Source: Oscillatoria nigro-viridis PCC 7112
GTDB lineage: Bacteria > Cyanobacteriota > Cyanobacteriia > Cyanobacteriales > Microcoleaceae
Direction of reading: 5' to 3'
DNA: 64,000 nt
Assembly (NCBI RefSeq): GCF_000317475.1
Contig: NC_019729.1
Location: forward strand, 1,626,501-1,690,500
This document shows positions 9,173 through 18,991 of this stretch, piece by piece. The notes below the pieces were generated by a model. That model ran no database searches. It saw only the letters and a program-made list of their open reading frames with translations, and had not been told where the DNA came from. The translations under genes and the position numbers were made by a program. Within the stretch, counting starts at the first letter, position 1. Each line of letters begins with the position of its first letter.

Positions 9173-9820
9173 ATGTTGCAGCGACACCCTTGGCCGCAGA
9201 CAGTTGAAGAGGCGATCGCCATTCAAGAACAGCTTCGGTCAGAGGTAATTACCGCAAATCAACTGGACACTGTTCGGTACGTCGCAGGCGTAGATGTCGG
9301 CTACGACAGCGCAAACGATGTATCGCGGGCCGCTGTAACAGTTCTGAGCTTTCCCGACTTGCAGTTGCAGCAGCAAGCTGTAGTTCGCAGTCCTACAACT
9401 TTTCCTTATATTCCGGGTTTCCTGTCTTTTCGAGAAGTGCCTGCAGTTCTCGAAGCTTTAGAAAATATCAGTTTGAGACCAGACCTGATATTGTGCGACG
9501 GTCAAGGACTAGCCCATCCCCGCAGATTCGGTCTGGCGTGCCATTTGGGGGTTTTGACAGGGATTGCCACGATCGGAGTTGCCAAAAATCGATTTATTGG
9601 CGAACATTCAGAAGTCGGGCTCGACCGGGGCAGTTGGCAACCCTTGCTGCGGTCGGGATCGACGATAGGCGCAGCGCTGAGGACGCAAACAGGGGTAAAA
9701 CCGATTTATGTTTCGATAGGTCATAAGGTAAACTTGATAAGTGCGATCGAGTACGTCCTGCGCTGCGCCCCAAAATATCGCTTACCAGAAACAACTCGAT
9801 CGGCAGACCAACTAACATAG
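9173..9820 (+). CDS. nfi: Endonuclease V (deoxyinosine 3' endonuclease)
   Basis: This 215-residue protein matches the family length. Diagnostic motifs are AGVDVGYD (metal-binding Asp), YIPGFLSFREVP, the DGQG stretch ILCDGQGLAHPRRFGLACHLGV, and GVAKNRFIGEH. It nicks DNA or RNA one base 3' of deoxyinosine and helps repair deaminated bases. It stands alone. A near-palindromic AAAAGACCAAA..TTTGGACTTTT at about 9875-9910 may be its terminator. Confidence 0.93.
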   Translation: MLQRHPWPQTVEEAIAIQEQLRSEVITANQLDTVRYVAGVDVGYDSANDVSRAAVTVLSFPDLQLQQQAVVRSPTTFPYIPGFLSFREVPAVLEALENISLRPDLILCDGQGLAHPRRFGLACHLGVLTGIATIGVAKNRFIGEHSEVGLDRGSWQPLLRSGSTIGAALRTQTGVKPIYVSIGHKVNLISAIEYVLRCAPKYRLPETTRSADQLT

Positions 9821-10293
9821 GGATAAGTACATAGGGATAAGTGGCAAGCGCGGAAGGCATCAAGAAAAAAGTAAAAAGACCAAAAAAGCATCCGTCTTTG
9901 GACTTTTAGTTTTTGAGGTGGCGCCGCCCGAGTCGAAAAATCCTCTGAGTCTACCGCCAATCAGCTTTCGGTTCCATCCTTCCAGCGAACTAAAGAATGA
10001 CTATACCTGAGAAAGAGGTATAAAAGTTGGGGGCGTTTATAGAATGATAGAAACACAGTAACCTGCTTAAACATTGGCGGCTCTAACTATAGTGCCCGGG
10101 CGTGAACTATTTTTAGTTCACATTTGTAAATTATGAAAGAGTCATTATGCGAGTTAAACCAAAAGCTTAGATTCGTCTGATGAGGTTTCATAATTTACCG
10201 TCGGATATCTCACCACTGACTGGAAGCAACCACGACAGTGGGAGGCGAAGGCGCGATCGAGCTAAAAAATCAGAAAAAAACAAGGAGACAGTC
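9821..10293. other. Intergenic region between nfi and the KGG protein
   Basis: It contains a probable terminator for nfi (inverted repeat at about 9875-9910) and a GC-rich stretch around 9915-9990 that I could not assign to a gene or a known RNA. The promoter and leader of the KGG gene lie downstream, ending in the ribosome-binding site AAGGAG at 10281-10286. Confidence 0.4.
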
Positions 10294-10521
10294 ATGGCTG
10301 AGAAAAGCAAACGCGGATTCGCTTCTATGGATGCAGAAAAACAGCGCGCAATTGCTAGCAAAGGCGGAAAAGCTGCACACGAGAAAGGAACTGCACACGA
10401 ATTCACCCCTGAAGAAGCCAGAGAAGCTGGCCAAAAAGGCGGCGAAGCTGTCAGCAGAAATCGCGAACACATGGCTCAAATTGGTCGCGAAGGCGGTCGG
10501 AAAAGCCGCAAGAGCGAATAA
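10294..10521 (+). CDS. KGG-repeat general stress protein (Con-10/GsiB-like)
   Basis: This 75-residue, very hydrophilic protein has the repeats RGFASMDAEKQRAIASKGG, EAREAGQKGG and MAQIGREGG, which is the KGG stress-protein motif. Homologues are induced by starvation, desiccation or salt and are thought to be disordered. I chose the ATG at 10294 over the upstream in-frame ATG at 10180 because AAGGAG sits 8 bp before it and the repeats start directly after it. The rho-independent terminator at 10834-10860 lies well downstream. Confidence 0.85.
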   Translation: MAEKSKRGFASMDAEKQRAIASKGGKAAHEKGTAHEFTPEEAREAGQKGGEAVSRNREHMAQIGREGGRKSRKSE

Positions 10522-11001
10522 GTCTTTCAAGGCTGGCCTTGTAATGAAAGATTCCACAGTGGCAGCGTGAGAGATAGCACCAGGACAGTGAGCGTTTGAG
10601 GATGTGGGGCGATCGAAGTAACCCAGGTAGTTCGATCGCCCAACCTCCACAATTCGTCACTAGCGCACTCAAGCTTCGCAAAGGTGAAAACCCGACAGGA
10701 ATTAGTTTTTAGCAATCGCTGGCACATCTTGAGCGGCAATTTTTTAACCAAGCTGCACTGCGATCGATAATTTTGCGGGAAAGAAAAGCTGGCAAGCGCG
10801 ATTAAGTCTCTCAAAAAAAGCCAATACGAGCACTAAAAGCCCCGAAGTCAGGGCTTTTTTGTATAGCTGCCCGTAATATTTTTAGAAGTGCGATCGAGTC
10901 GGCCTCAATAATTAATTCTAATTAAGTTTTTTGGTGAGGAAGTCCGTCCTCAAAATAAATCAGTTAATATTTTTTTAGATTTTTGAGCAAACCATACAAT
11001 C
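10522..11001. other. Intergenic region between the KGG and FHA genes
   Basis: No gene is supported here. It includes several GATCG-containing stretches, the terminator at 10834-10860 and the likely promoter of the FHA gene (A/T-rich from about 10905). Confidence 0.4.
10834..10860 (+). terminator. Rho-independent terminator
   Basis: AAAAGCCC, a short loop, then GGGCTTTTTT: a clean stem followed by a T run. Confidence 0.8.
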
Positions 11002-11532
11002 ATGACCAAGCAGCTCACTTTAGCATGGACAGAAGCTGGGGTGCGCCAAACTCAGACAATTCAAAACCGACAGCCGAGCAAAAATCCGGGAACCGTGAGG
11101 CTAGGGCGCGATCCCGCGAAGTGCGATCTAGTATTTTCCCATCCCAGCGTATCGGGGCTGCACGTTGAAATATTTTTTAATCAGGAATTGCAGGAGTATG
11201 CAGTGCGGAATTTGCGCGAAAGCAATCCGCCCCTAGTAGATGGAAAAATTCTCGCCCGAGGCGAAGCAAAATTGAACTCGGGAAGTCACATCCATTTAGG
11301 CCAAGTGCAAATTGAGGTGGTGAATGTGACGGAGGTGCAGGTAGCCGCGCCCCAGACAGTTTTGCTGTCCGGGCCTCCCGCACCTGGTAACTTTCAGCCG
11401 ACGGGGGCTTCAAAATATGGTTTGCAGTGTCCCAAATGCAGCCGAATTTCGCCTTACGCGCAGTTGAATGCGGGGTGTCCGTGGTGCGGTACTTCTTTGG
11501 CGGCGGCGGCGAGTGTGGTGATCTCTCCGTGA
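11002..11532 (+). CDS. FHA-domain protein with C-terminal zinc ribbon
   Basis: The 176-residue protein has an FHA domain over about residues 28-108 (RLGRDPAKCDLVF, HPSVSGLHVEI, with Arg, Ser and His of the phosphothreonine-binding loops). A Pro-rich linker follows, then a two-CxxC zinc ribbon (CPKCSRISPYAQLNAGCPWCG, about 142-164). FHA domains bind phosphothreonine, so it should report Ser/Thr-kinase signalling. It precedes another FHA protein on the same strand, separated by a 109-bp MITE. The specific partner is unknown. Confidence 0.85.
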   Translation: MTKQLTLAWTEAGVRQTQTIQNRQPSKNPGTVRLGRDPAKCDLVFSHPSVSGLHVEIFFNQELQEYAVRNLRESNPPLVDGKILARGEAKLNSGSHIHLGQVQIEVVNVTEVQVAAPQTVLLSGPPAPGNFQPTGASKYGLQCPKCSRISPYAQLNAGCPWCGTSLAAAASVVISP

Positions 11533-11552
11533 AAGTTGGAAAAACTGAGATG

Positions 11553-11661
11553 TTGCACCATTCTCAAGAACGGGCTCTCCGGCCCGTGAAGCGAAGAGTG
11601 AATTTTCTCGCTTCACAGGCCGGAAAGCCTGTTCATAAAAGGCTAATTGACAATGGTGCAA
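11553..11661. repeat. 109-bp palindromic MITE, copy 1
   Basis: The ends are TTGCACCATTCTCAA and (inverted) TTGACAATGGTGCAA, and the interior folds back on itself. A second copy of exactly 109 bp lies in the opposite orientation at 22194-22302. It codes for nothing. It sits between two FHA genes and could form a strong RNA hairpin in their transcript. Confidence 0.85.
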
Positions 11662-11767
11662 GATTTAAGAAAAAGGGAAAGTCTGGCTATCCGCTAAACA
11701 CTCTCAACTTCAAAAATCTTTTTTTGCAGAAAGCTCAAAGCCGACGGCTGATGTTTAAAAAATAATC

Positions 11768-13771
11768 ATGAATTCTCAACCCTTGCGCCTGCGACTGACT
11801 TGGAACGATACACTTACCGGGGATTGTCGTTCCCCGATACTCGACTTGCCCATCGCTTTGGGACGAATTTTTGATGCTATGCCCGCCACAATCAACGGGG
11901 AACGAGTTTCTAGAATTGCCCTCAGCAGCAGTCAAGTTTCTCGCTTCCACGCAGTGATTGCCGGGAAAGGCGACACGATCGCAGTGATTGACACGGGCAG
12001 CCGCAACGGTACTTTTGTTAACGGGGTTCGCCAAACCCGGTGCGTGCTGGCAAACGGGGATATGCTGCAAGTTGGGCCCTACGCGATCGGCATTTCTTTT
12101 GCTGTTAATTCCCCAGAAACGCCGTCGGTCAATTCTCACATTTTCTTTAACCCGCAGACCAATGGGCCAGACCCCGGATTGGGGCAGCCTCCGGTGTCGC
12201 CGCTTCCTCAAACAGGTAGTAGGGGAGAATTTCCGCCGATCGAATTTTTGCACGCTTCTCAAGTGTCAATGCGATCGCTAGAATCTATGGGACTCCCAGT
12301 GGCAGAAGTTGACTGGGCTGCCGTTGGCGGCGGTTTGGGCAGCTTTATTTGGGTGGATTTGCTCAGAATTTGCGGGGTGAAAACCGATCGAATTGCGGTT
12401 TTGGGCATGGAAGAGCAACCTTACGCCCGCTACCGTCGGTTGTGCCTGAATTCTCAAATTCCGCTGCAGGAACGCCTGCGATCGAATTCTGACTCTTGTC
12501 CAGACAACATTTGGGGGTGGCCTCCCTATGCTTTGCGGGAAGCTTGGCGGGAATTGCACAAAGGGCGTTTGGGAATGTCGTTGAAGTTAATGTGGCAGGT
12601 GTTTGCCGAACCGACTTTTGCCGAAACTTATACGCCTCGCGCGGGGAATGTGTTTGATTCTATTGACAGAGAAGTCGATCGCATTGGGTGGAATCAGATG
12701 TTTCGCTACGGTAGAGTGCGGGGAATTCGCAAAACAGATGACGGCAGGTACGCGATCGCTTATTCTCGATCGAATGCGGATCGCCGCGACCACGCTTTTT
12801 TAATCGCCAAATACGTACACTTAGCCACCGGCTATCCCGCCATTCAATTTTTGCCGGACTTGCAAGCCTACCGCGAAAAAACCCAGGATTTTGAGTCGGT
12901 TGTCAACGCTTACGAAAACCACGACGGCGTTTACGAAAAATTGGAGGCCAGCGGCGGCAGCGTGTTAATTAGAGGCAGGGGAATTGTAGCTTCGCGGGTG
13001 GTGCAGCGGATTTACGAAGCGCGACAGCGGAACCGCAACATTCAAGTATTGCATTTGATGCGATCGCCCAAACCTCAAGGTAACAAATTTAAACTCGCTG
13101 AGCGAAGAGTCGAAAATCACTACGAATTTCAACCTTTCAACTGGCCGAAAGCTTGCTGGGGCGGGGAACTCCGCGTACTTTTGGAACAAGCCGCCCCCGA
13201 ATTTCGGCCGCAGTTGCTCACCGACTGGGGCGGCACTACCACAGCGCAGCGCAGCGACTGGCGGCGGATTGTCAAAGAAGGTTTAAGTCAAGGATGGTAT
13301 CAAATTACCTTCGGGGAAGTCGAGCGAGTCGAGCGCGACAGTCAAAACCGCACCGTGACGTACATTCAGGAGAAGGAACTCAAGGGGCAAATTAAGTTAG
13401 AAGCTGATTTTATTATTGACGCTACGGGTTTGGACGCTAAGGTAAAAACCAGTCCCCTGTTAAACGATTTGGTAGCTCAATACAATCTTCCCCTCAACGG
13501 TTTGGGCCGGCTGAGTGTTAACAACGATTTTGAAGTGCCCGAATTGCGGAATTCTTCTGCTAGCAACACAGAAGGCCGGGTATACGCAGCAGGCGCGATT
13601 ACTTTGGGGGGGCCTTACGCGCCGGTAGACAGTTTTTTGGGGTTGCAATACGCCGCCTTGCGATCGGTTGAAAGTCTGGCCGCCAACCGAGTTCCGGGTG
13701 TGCGGAAATTGAGCGTTTGGCGATCGTTCGTGCAGTGGTTGAAATGGATTTTTAATAAATCTCCCGACTAA
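11768..13771 (+). CDS. FHA domain fused to an FAD/NAD(P)-binding oxidoreductase-like protein
   Basis: The 667-residue protein begins with an FHA domain (about 28-115: ALGRIFD, SSQVSRFHAVI, DTGSRNGTFVNG). The rest resembles two-dinucleotide-fold flavoproteins: AAVGGGLGSFIW (about 185) as the first Rossmann glycine motif, GSVLIRGRGIVASRV (about 398) as a second, and DFIIDATGLDAK (about 553), the ATG motif. A C-terminal VYAAGAITLGG...GLQYAALRSVE segment is typical of FAD contact. Fusion of a phosphopeptide reader to a redox domain is unusual. Substrate and reaction are unknown. It lies between another FHA gene and a small membrane protein gene on the same strand. Confidence 0.8.
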   Translation: MNSQPLRLRLTWNDTLTGDCRSPILDLPIALGRIFDAMPATINGERVSRIALSSSQVSRFHAVIAGKGDTIAVIDTGSRNGTFVNGVRQTRCVLANGDMLQVGPYAIGISFAVNSPETPSVNSHIFFNPQTNGPDPGLGQPPVSPLPQTGSRGEFPPIEFLHASQVSMRSLESMGLPVAEVDWAAVGGGLGSFIWVDLLRICGVKTDRIAVLGMEEQPYARYRRLCLNSQIPLQERLRSNSDSCPDNIWGWPPYALREAWRELHKGRLGMSLKLMWQVFAEPTFAETYTPRAGNVFDSIDREVDRIGWNQMFRYGRVRGIRKTDDGRYAIAYSRSNADRRDHAFLIAKYVHLATGYPAIQFLPDLQAYREKTQDFESVVNAYENHDGVYEKLEASGGSVLIRGRGIVASRVVQRIYEARQRNRNIQVLHLMRSPKPQGNKFKLAERRVENHYEFQPFNWPKACWGGELRVLLEQAAPEFRPQLLTDWGGTTTAQRSDWRRIVKEGLSQGWYQITFGEVERVERDSQNRTVTYIQEKELKGQIKLEADFIIDATGLDAKVKTSPLLNDLVAQYNLPLNGLGRLSVNNDFEVPELRNSSASNTEGRVYAAGAITLGGPYAPVDSFLGLQYAALRSVESLAANRVPGVRKLSVWRSFVQWLKWIFNKSPD

Positions 13772-13827
13772 CTTCGGCAACAAGCAATGTACGGGATTTA
13801 ATGGATTTAAACAAGCTTCGCGTTCAA

Positions 13828-13905
13828 TCTAAAATCTAAAATCTCAATTCAAAATCGAACAATTTTGCCATTCAATCTAAAATCTAAAATCTAAAATCTA
13901 AAATC
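13828..13905. repeat. Tandem heptanucleotide repeat (AAAATCT)n
   Basis: Imperfect copies of AAAATCT run right up to the ATG of the next gene, occupying the place where a ribosome-binding site would be expected. The same heptamer occurs near 20391-20474, 24618-24652, 34190-34240, 35816-35852 and 44967-45003. Confidence 0.85.
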
Positions 13906-13907
13906 GC

Positions 13908-14336
13908 ATGACTCCCACTTTATTCGGCCGCTGGCAAACTCGGTTACTGTTATTTGCAACCGTAGGCGTTTTAGTAACGCTGCCCTTTTGTCTGGGTTTA
14001 ATTACCTCCAAATCAGGCTCAATCTTTTTCTGGATTTTAGGGTATGTAGCGATTTTTGGCATCGGCTGGGATGCTTTATATATGTACATCCAGCAGTTTC
14101 GCTGGGATCGAGATTGGCCCGGCGCGTTTCAATTGCTCGCTGGAATTTGGGAAGCGCTTTTTGTGTTATTTTTAATCAAAGTTATCGGTTTGCCGGGAAT
14201 ATCTGCACAAGATTTTGACTTGGGAGCTTTTGCTTGGCATTATAGTTTAGTGTGGCTGGCTATTTATCTGGCGTCGCAAACACTGATGCGGATTTTGTTT
14301 CCCCACTGGCGTTTCCGAGGCGGGCAATGGTTTTAA
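13908..14336 (+). CDS. Conserved-looking small integral membrane protein
   Basis: The 142-residue protein has about four hydrophobic segments (approximately residues 12-30, 36-56, 75-95 and 108-128) and polar, Trp-rich connections such as YIQQFRWDRDWPG. I do not recognise a family. It follows the FHA-oxidoreductase on the same strand, which suggests a functional link. Tandem heptamers immediately before the ATG leave no visible ribosome-binding site, so translation may be weak or may start at an internal codon. Confidence 0.65.
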   Translation: MTPTLFGRWQTRLLLFATVGVLVTLPFCLGLITSKSGSIFFWILGYVAIFGIGWDALYMYIQQFRWDRDWPGAFQLLAGIWEALFVLFLIKVIGLPGISAQDFDLGAFAWHYSLVWLAIYLASQTLMRILFPHWRFRGGQWF

Positions 14337-14537
14337 TAATACCTGTAGGGGCGGTTTTTACCAAAAATAATCGCCTCAAACCCATAATCTCATAAACCCG
14401 CTCCGGCTATTCTATCAATTCCCAATTCCCTATTCCCAATTCCCAATTCCCTACAGAATTTACAGTCAGGTGTACCGATACCTGGGCACCCAACATAATT
14501 TATAGTAAGCTCAACTCAAAATTGCTGTCATCCTTCA

Positions 14538-15680
14538 ATGCACCGTCCTCCTTGTATTTTCTCATTTTTTTCGGGTTCTGGCTTGCTCGATCTGGGTTTT
14601 GAGTCGATCGGCTTTAATGTAGCGTATGTCAATGAAATTTTCCCACCTTTCATGCAAGCATACCGCTATTCTCGGCAGTGCCTGAATTTGCCGCTACCAG
14701 AATACGGATATTGCGAAGGAGAGGAAGCAGATGTAACTCGACTTGTAGGGGGAGAACCAGCTTTTCGCCTGCGGGAATTGATGCAGGATGCCCGCAAGCA
14801 TCACGATATTGTAGGATTTATCGCGGGGCCGCCTTGTCCTGACTTTTCTATTGGCGGCAAAAACCGAGGTGGGGAAGGAGATAAAGGTCAACTTTCAGCT
14901 TCATACATTGAATTGATTTGCCAGCAGCAGCCAGATTTCTTTTTATTTGAAAATGTCAAAGGTTTGTGGAGAACAAAAAAACATAAAGCTTTTTACGACG
15001 AACTAAAACATCAGTTGGCTGATTCGGGATACGTTTTTGTCGAACGTTTAATTAATGCGATAGAATACGGGGTTCCGCAAGATAGGGATAGAATTATTTT
15101 GATTGGATTTAGAAAAAACATTGTCAAAAATCTGGGCATTTCCCTAGAGGAAAAAAGCCCAATGTTATCCGAAAGTTTATTTCCTTGGCAAAGTCAGATA
15201 TTATATCCCAAATCAGAATTTTTTTCTCATCCTTGGCCTGATAGAACTGCCTTTGCAGGTGATGGTTTCGTGCCTTGTCCTGATGGCATTCCCCAAGATT
15301 TAACGGTAGAATTTTGGTTCCAAAAAAATGACGTTCTCAACCATCCCAATGCCAAACACTATTTCCAACCCAAAGCAGGCCTTAAGCGGTTTGCTTCGGT
15401 TGATGAAGGAGATGATTCAAAAAAATCTTTCAAGCGATTGCACCGGTGGCGTTATTCGCCAACAGCTTGTTACGGCAATAACGAAGTTCACTTGCACCCT
15501 TACAAACTTCGTCGGCTTTCTGTTGCAGAAACACTGGCTATTCAGTCACTGCCAAAAGATTTTTCCCTGCCCCCAAAGATGACGTTGACTAATATGTTTA
15601 AAACTGTTGGCAATGGGGTTCCTTATTTGGCTGCACAAGGTATTGCCAAAACAATTTTACAGTTTTTACAGACAAAATAA
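14538..15680 (+). CDS. DNA (cytosine-5-)-methyltransferase, apparently solitary
   Basis: The 380-residue enzyme shows the m5C methyltransferase order: motif I FSFFSGSGLLDLGFE for S-adenosylmethionine, motif IV AGPPCPDFS with catalytic C100, motif VI ENVKGL, motif VIII PQDRDRIILIGFR, a variable target-recognition region, and C-terminal motif X (TVGNGVPYLAAQGIAK). PCPDFS differs slightly from the common PCQxFS. No restriction endonuclease gene is adjacent, so it is probably an orphan methylase. The target sequence cannot be read from this window. Confidence 0.9.
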   Translation: MHRPPCIFSFFSGSGLLDLGFESIGFNVAYVNEIFPPFMQAYRYSRQCLNLPLPEYGYCEGEEADVTRLVGGEPAFRLRELMQDARKHHDIVGFIAGPPCPDFSIGGKNRGGEGDKGQLSASYIELICQQQPDFFLFENVKGLWRTKKHKAFYDELKHQLADSGYVFVERLINAIEYGVPQDRDRIILIGFRKNIVKNLGISLEEKSPMLSESLFPWQSQILYPKSEFFSHPWPDRTAFAGDGFVPCPDGIPQDLTVEFWFQKNDVLNHPNAKHYFQPKAGLKRFASVDEGDDSKKSFKRLHRWRYSPTACYGNNEVHLHPYKLRRLSVAETLAIQSLPKDFSLPPKMTLTNMFKTVGNGVPYLAAQGIAKTILQFLQTK

Positions 15681-16121
15681 ATAGAGAAATAGGCCCAAAT
15701 AAACCTTAGCATTAGGACTTTCGCTGTGGTGCGTGAGGGCGAGGAATTTTTGAATTCAAACTGTGAGATTTTTAACACTCACCCACCGCCAAAACTAGAT
15801 TTTGGTGCGTGACGCGCGGTTTAAGATTGATTGTGGGTGGCCGAAATTACTCGCCGCGCCTCACACACCCTAGAGATTTGTGAAAGTGGTTTTTTTAATA
15901 GGCAAGATTGTATGCCTTCACAAACTATCTTGAAAGGCATTTGCGTTTATCTGCGGTTTCCCCTATCCATCAAAGATTTATGCAATAAGTCTAATAAACA
16001 GCAGAGGGTGCTGAGAAAGATAAAAGACAGATAAAAATAAAAGTTCACAAAGGGTTTAGACTTGTTATATAATAGTTGGTTAAGGTTGAAAACCTATATT
16101 TTTTATTGCTTGCAATTCGCC
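15681..16121. other. Intergenic region before miaB
   Basis: No gene is supported. The sequence holds GGTGCGTGA-type dispersed repeat fragments (about 15730 and 15800). The stretch 16040-16121 is A/T-rich and probably contains the miaB promoter. Confidence 0.4.
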
Positions 16122-17462
16122 ATGACCGTTAAACCCCGCCGCTATCACATCACTACTTTCGGATGCCAGATGAATAAAGCCGACTCGGAACGGATGGCCG
16201 GCATTCTGGAAAATATGGGCTTTGAGTTCTCGGAAGACCCGAACGAAGCTAGCTTGATTCTCTACAATACTTGCACGATTCGCGATAATGCCGAACAAAG
16301 AGTTTATTCTAACCTCGGAAGGCAAGCTCATCGCAAGCGCCAAGAACCGGGTTTAACTTTAGTTGTAGCTGGATGCGTGGCGCAGCAGGAAGGTGAAGCG
16401 CTGCTGCGGAGAGTGCCGGAATTAGACTTAGTGATGGGGCCGCAACACGCTAACCGACTTGAAGATTTGCTGGAACAAGTTTTTGAGGGCAATCAAGTTG
16501 TGGCGACTGAAGCTGTTGAGATTATGGAGGATATTACTAAGCCCCGCCGCGACAGCAAGGTGACTGCTTGGGTGAATGTAATTTACGGCTGCAATGAACG
16601 CTGCACTTATTGTGTTGTCCCGAATGTTCGCGGGGTTGAACAGTCGCGAATGCCGGAGGCAATTCGCGCGGAAATGGAGGATTTGGGCCGTCAAGGTTAC
16701 AAGGAAGTAACTTTGTTGGGGCAAAATATTGATGCTTACGGACGCGATTTGCCGGGGACAAAACCGGACGGCAGCCACCAGCATACTTTGACGGATTTGC
16801 TTTATTTTGTGCAGGATGTGCCGGGAGTCGATCGCCTCAGATTTGCTACTAGCCACCCGCGCTATTTTACGGAGAGATTGATTAAGGCTTGTGCTGAATT
16901 ACCGCAGGTTTGCGAACATTTTCACATTCCTTTTCAGTCGGGAGATAATGATATTTTGAAGGCGATGTCGCGAGGTTACACTCAGGAGAAATACCGCCGG
17001 ATCATTGATACAATTCGCCGTTATATGCCGGATGCTTCGATTACTGCGGATGCGATTGTCGGTTTTCCCGGGGAGACGGAAGCGCAGTTTGAGAAGACTT
17101 TGAAGTTGATCGAAGATGTTGGTTTCGATTTGGTGAATACTGCGGCTTATTCGCCTCGCCCGGGAACGCCGGCGGCTTTGTGGGAAAATCAGTTGAGTGA
17201 GGAGGTGAAAGCCGATCGCCTGCAACGGATAAATCACGTGGTGACAACAACGGCGATGGAACGATCGCAGCGCTATTTCGGACGCACTGAAGAGGTTTTG
17301 GTGGAAGCCCAAAATCTTAAAGATTCAACTCAGGTGATGGGGCGCACTCGGGGCAATCGCCTCACATTTTTTAAGGGCGATATTGCTGAATTGGCGGGTA
17401 AAATGGTGCGGGTTAAAATTACAGATATTCGCGCTTTTAGCTTGACGGGGGAAATGCTTTAA
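16122..17462 (+). CDS. miaB: tRNA-2-methylthio-N6-dimethylallyladenosine synthase
   Basis: The protein adds the methylthio group to i6A37 of tRNAs. The 446-residue form has the N-terminal UPF0004 domain with three cysteines (GCQMN, NTCTI, AGCVAQ) for the auxiliary 4Fe-4S cluster. The radical-SAM motif is [13 protein letters not shown], and there is a C-terminal TRAM domain ([10 protein letters not shown]). An in-frame upstream ATG at 16062 would add 20 unrelated residues. [18 protein letters not shown] matches the usual MiaB start, so I use 16122. Confidence 0.94.
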   Translation: MTVKPRRYHITTFGCQMNKADSERMAGILENMGFEFSEDPNEASLILYNTCTIRDNAEQRVYSNLGRQAHRKRQEPGLTLVVAGCVAQQEGEALLRRVPELDLVMGPQHANRLEDLLEQVFEGNQVVATEAVEIMEDITKPRRDSKVTAWVNVIYGCNERCTYCVVPNVRGVEQSRMPEAIRAEMEDLGRQGYKEVTLLGQNIDAYGRDLPGTKPDGSHQHTLTDLLYFVQDVPGVDRLRFATSHPRYFTERLIKACAELPQVCEHFHIPFQSGDNDILKAMSRGYTQEKYRRIIDTIRRYMPDASITADAIVGFPGETEAQFEKTLKLIEDVGFDLVNTAAYSPRPGTPAALWENQLSEEVKADRLQRINHVVTTTAMERSQRYFGRTEEVLVEAQNLKDSTQVMGRTRGNRLTFFKGDIAELAGKMVRVKITDIRAFSLTGEML

Positions 17463-17659
17463 ATAGCACCGGAATGAGATAGGGGACGGCTTACTGGTGA
17501 ACTTTTCTAAGAAGATGTAATTTTTTTTACCGCAGAGAGCGCAGAGGACACAGAGGAAGAGTGGAAGGGAGGAGATAAGTAGTTTTAAAGCGGTTCGTAT
17601 GTGCCTTCGTTGCGCTAACTGCGTGTATATTTGTCGAAAAGTCCTAGGAGTGGTGAAAA
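17463..17659. repeat. Intergenic region with a dispersed GC-rich repeat
   Basis: At 17531-17566 the sequence CGCAGAGAGCGCAGAGGAC is one copy of a repeat family also present (inverted) near 42928-42960 and, more divergent, near 58605-58650. There is no gene. Confidence 0.55.
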
Positions 17660-18730
17660 ATGACAACGATGCGGATCGGGCTATTGTTCGGGGGGCGATC
17701 GGGCGAACACGAAGTCTCAATTAGTTCGGCGCGGGCGATCGCCCGCGCCCTCGCTGCGGAGGAAAATGCTTCTAAATACGAAGTTCTGCCCTTTTACATC
17801 CAAAAAAACGGCCGCTGGCTGTCGGGAACATTACCTCAACAAATCTTAGCCAGCGGAAAACCTCTGGAAATAGAGGAACAAACAGGACAAGACGATTCTC
17901 CCGCTGGACAGTTTCCTAATTTTAATGCCGTAGATGTTTGGTTCCCTGTTTTGCACGGCCCAAACGGCGAAGACGGTACGGTGCAAGGGTTGCTGAAATT
18001 AATGCAAGTTCCTTTTGTCGGTTCCGGGGTTTTAGGTTCGGCCATTGGAATGGATAAAATTGCGATGAAAATGGCTTTTGCTCAGGCTGGTTTACCGCAG
18101 GTAAAATACATCGCTGTCAACCGTTCCGAAATCTGGTCTAATCCTTGCGTTTTCCCCAAACTCTGTGATAAAATTGAAGCTGATTTGGGCTATCCTTGCT
18201 TTGTCAAACCGGCGAATTTGGGTTCGTCTGTGGGAATTTCTAAAGCTCGATCGCGCGCTGAGTTAGAAGCAGCCCTCGACAGCGCCGCCAGCTACGACAG
18301 GCGGATAATTGTCGAAGCGGGTGTAGTTGCTAGAGAATTAGAATGTGCAGTTTTGGGAAACGACAACCCCAAAGCTTCAACGGTGGGAGAAATTACTTTT
18401 CAAAGCGATTTCTACGACTACGAAACTAAATATACTCTGGGACAAGCCGACTGCTCAATCCCGGCAAAAGTCAGCAGTGCGATCGTCTCGCAAATCCAAG
18501 AAATGGCAGTGCAAGCATTTTTGGCTGTAGACGCAGCAGGTTTAGCGCGAGTAGACTTTTTCTACATTGAATCAACCGGAGAAGTTTTGATTAACGAAAT
18601 TAACACTTTTCCCGGCTTTACAGCTACCAGTATGTATCCGCAAATGTGGGCAGCGGACGGTATTTCTTTCCCGGAATTAGTAGACCGTTTAATTCAATTA
18701 GCTCTCGAACGGCACGGGGAAAAAGGTTGA
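17660..18730 (+). CDS. ddl: D-alanine--D-alanine ligase
   Basis: The 356-residue ATP-grasp enzyme joins two D-alanines for peptidoglycan precursors. Seen: [14 protein letters not shown] at the N-terminus, [34 protein letters not shown], and the metal-binding [12 protein letters not shown] near the end. Length fits. The next gene on the same strand is a PerM-like transporter about 260 bp away, and no operon is obvious. Confidence 0.95.
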   Translation: MTTMRIGLLFGGRSGEHEVSISSARAIARALAAEENASKYEVLPFYIQKNGRWLSGTLPQQILASGKPLEIEEQTGQDDSPAGQFPNFNAVDVWFPVLHGPNGEDGTVQGLLKLMQVPFVGSGVLGSAIGMDKIAMKMAFAQAGLPQVKYIAVNRSEIWSNPCVFPKLCDKIEADLGYPCFVKPANLGSSVGISKARSRAELEAALDSAASYDRRIIVEAGVVARELECAVLGNDNPKASTVGEITFQSDFYDYETKYTLGQADCSIPAKVSSAIVSQIQEMAVQAFLAVDAAGLARVDFFYIESTGEVLINEINTFPGFTATSMYPQMWAADGISFPELVDRLIQLALERHGEKG

Positions 18731-18991
18731 ATCGCCCGCTGCAAAATGCTGCCTTGCCAACAGCAAAAAATATTTTTTTCGCAGGTGATATATCCATACC
18801 AGCGGAAACGATATAACATGGTTGTGGCAGGCACTGCCTGCCAGCAACCAAATTTCCGCTGCGGGTCGAGCAACTGGGAATTTTCAGCGATCGGGTATAA
18901 ATAAATGCAACATAAAATGGTTAACGGAGAACGGCAAATAGCAGTGTCAATCTCACATCTTGCATCTCAAATTTTAGCTCGGTTAACTTAG

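Noticed and set aside
9915-9990. GC-rich stretch resembling part of a tRNA or small stable RNA
   Set aside because: No complete cloverleaf, anticodon arm or CCA end could be drawn.
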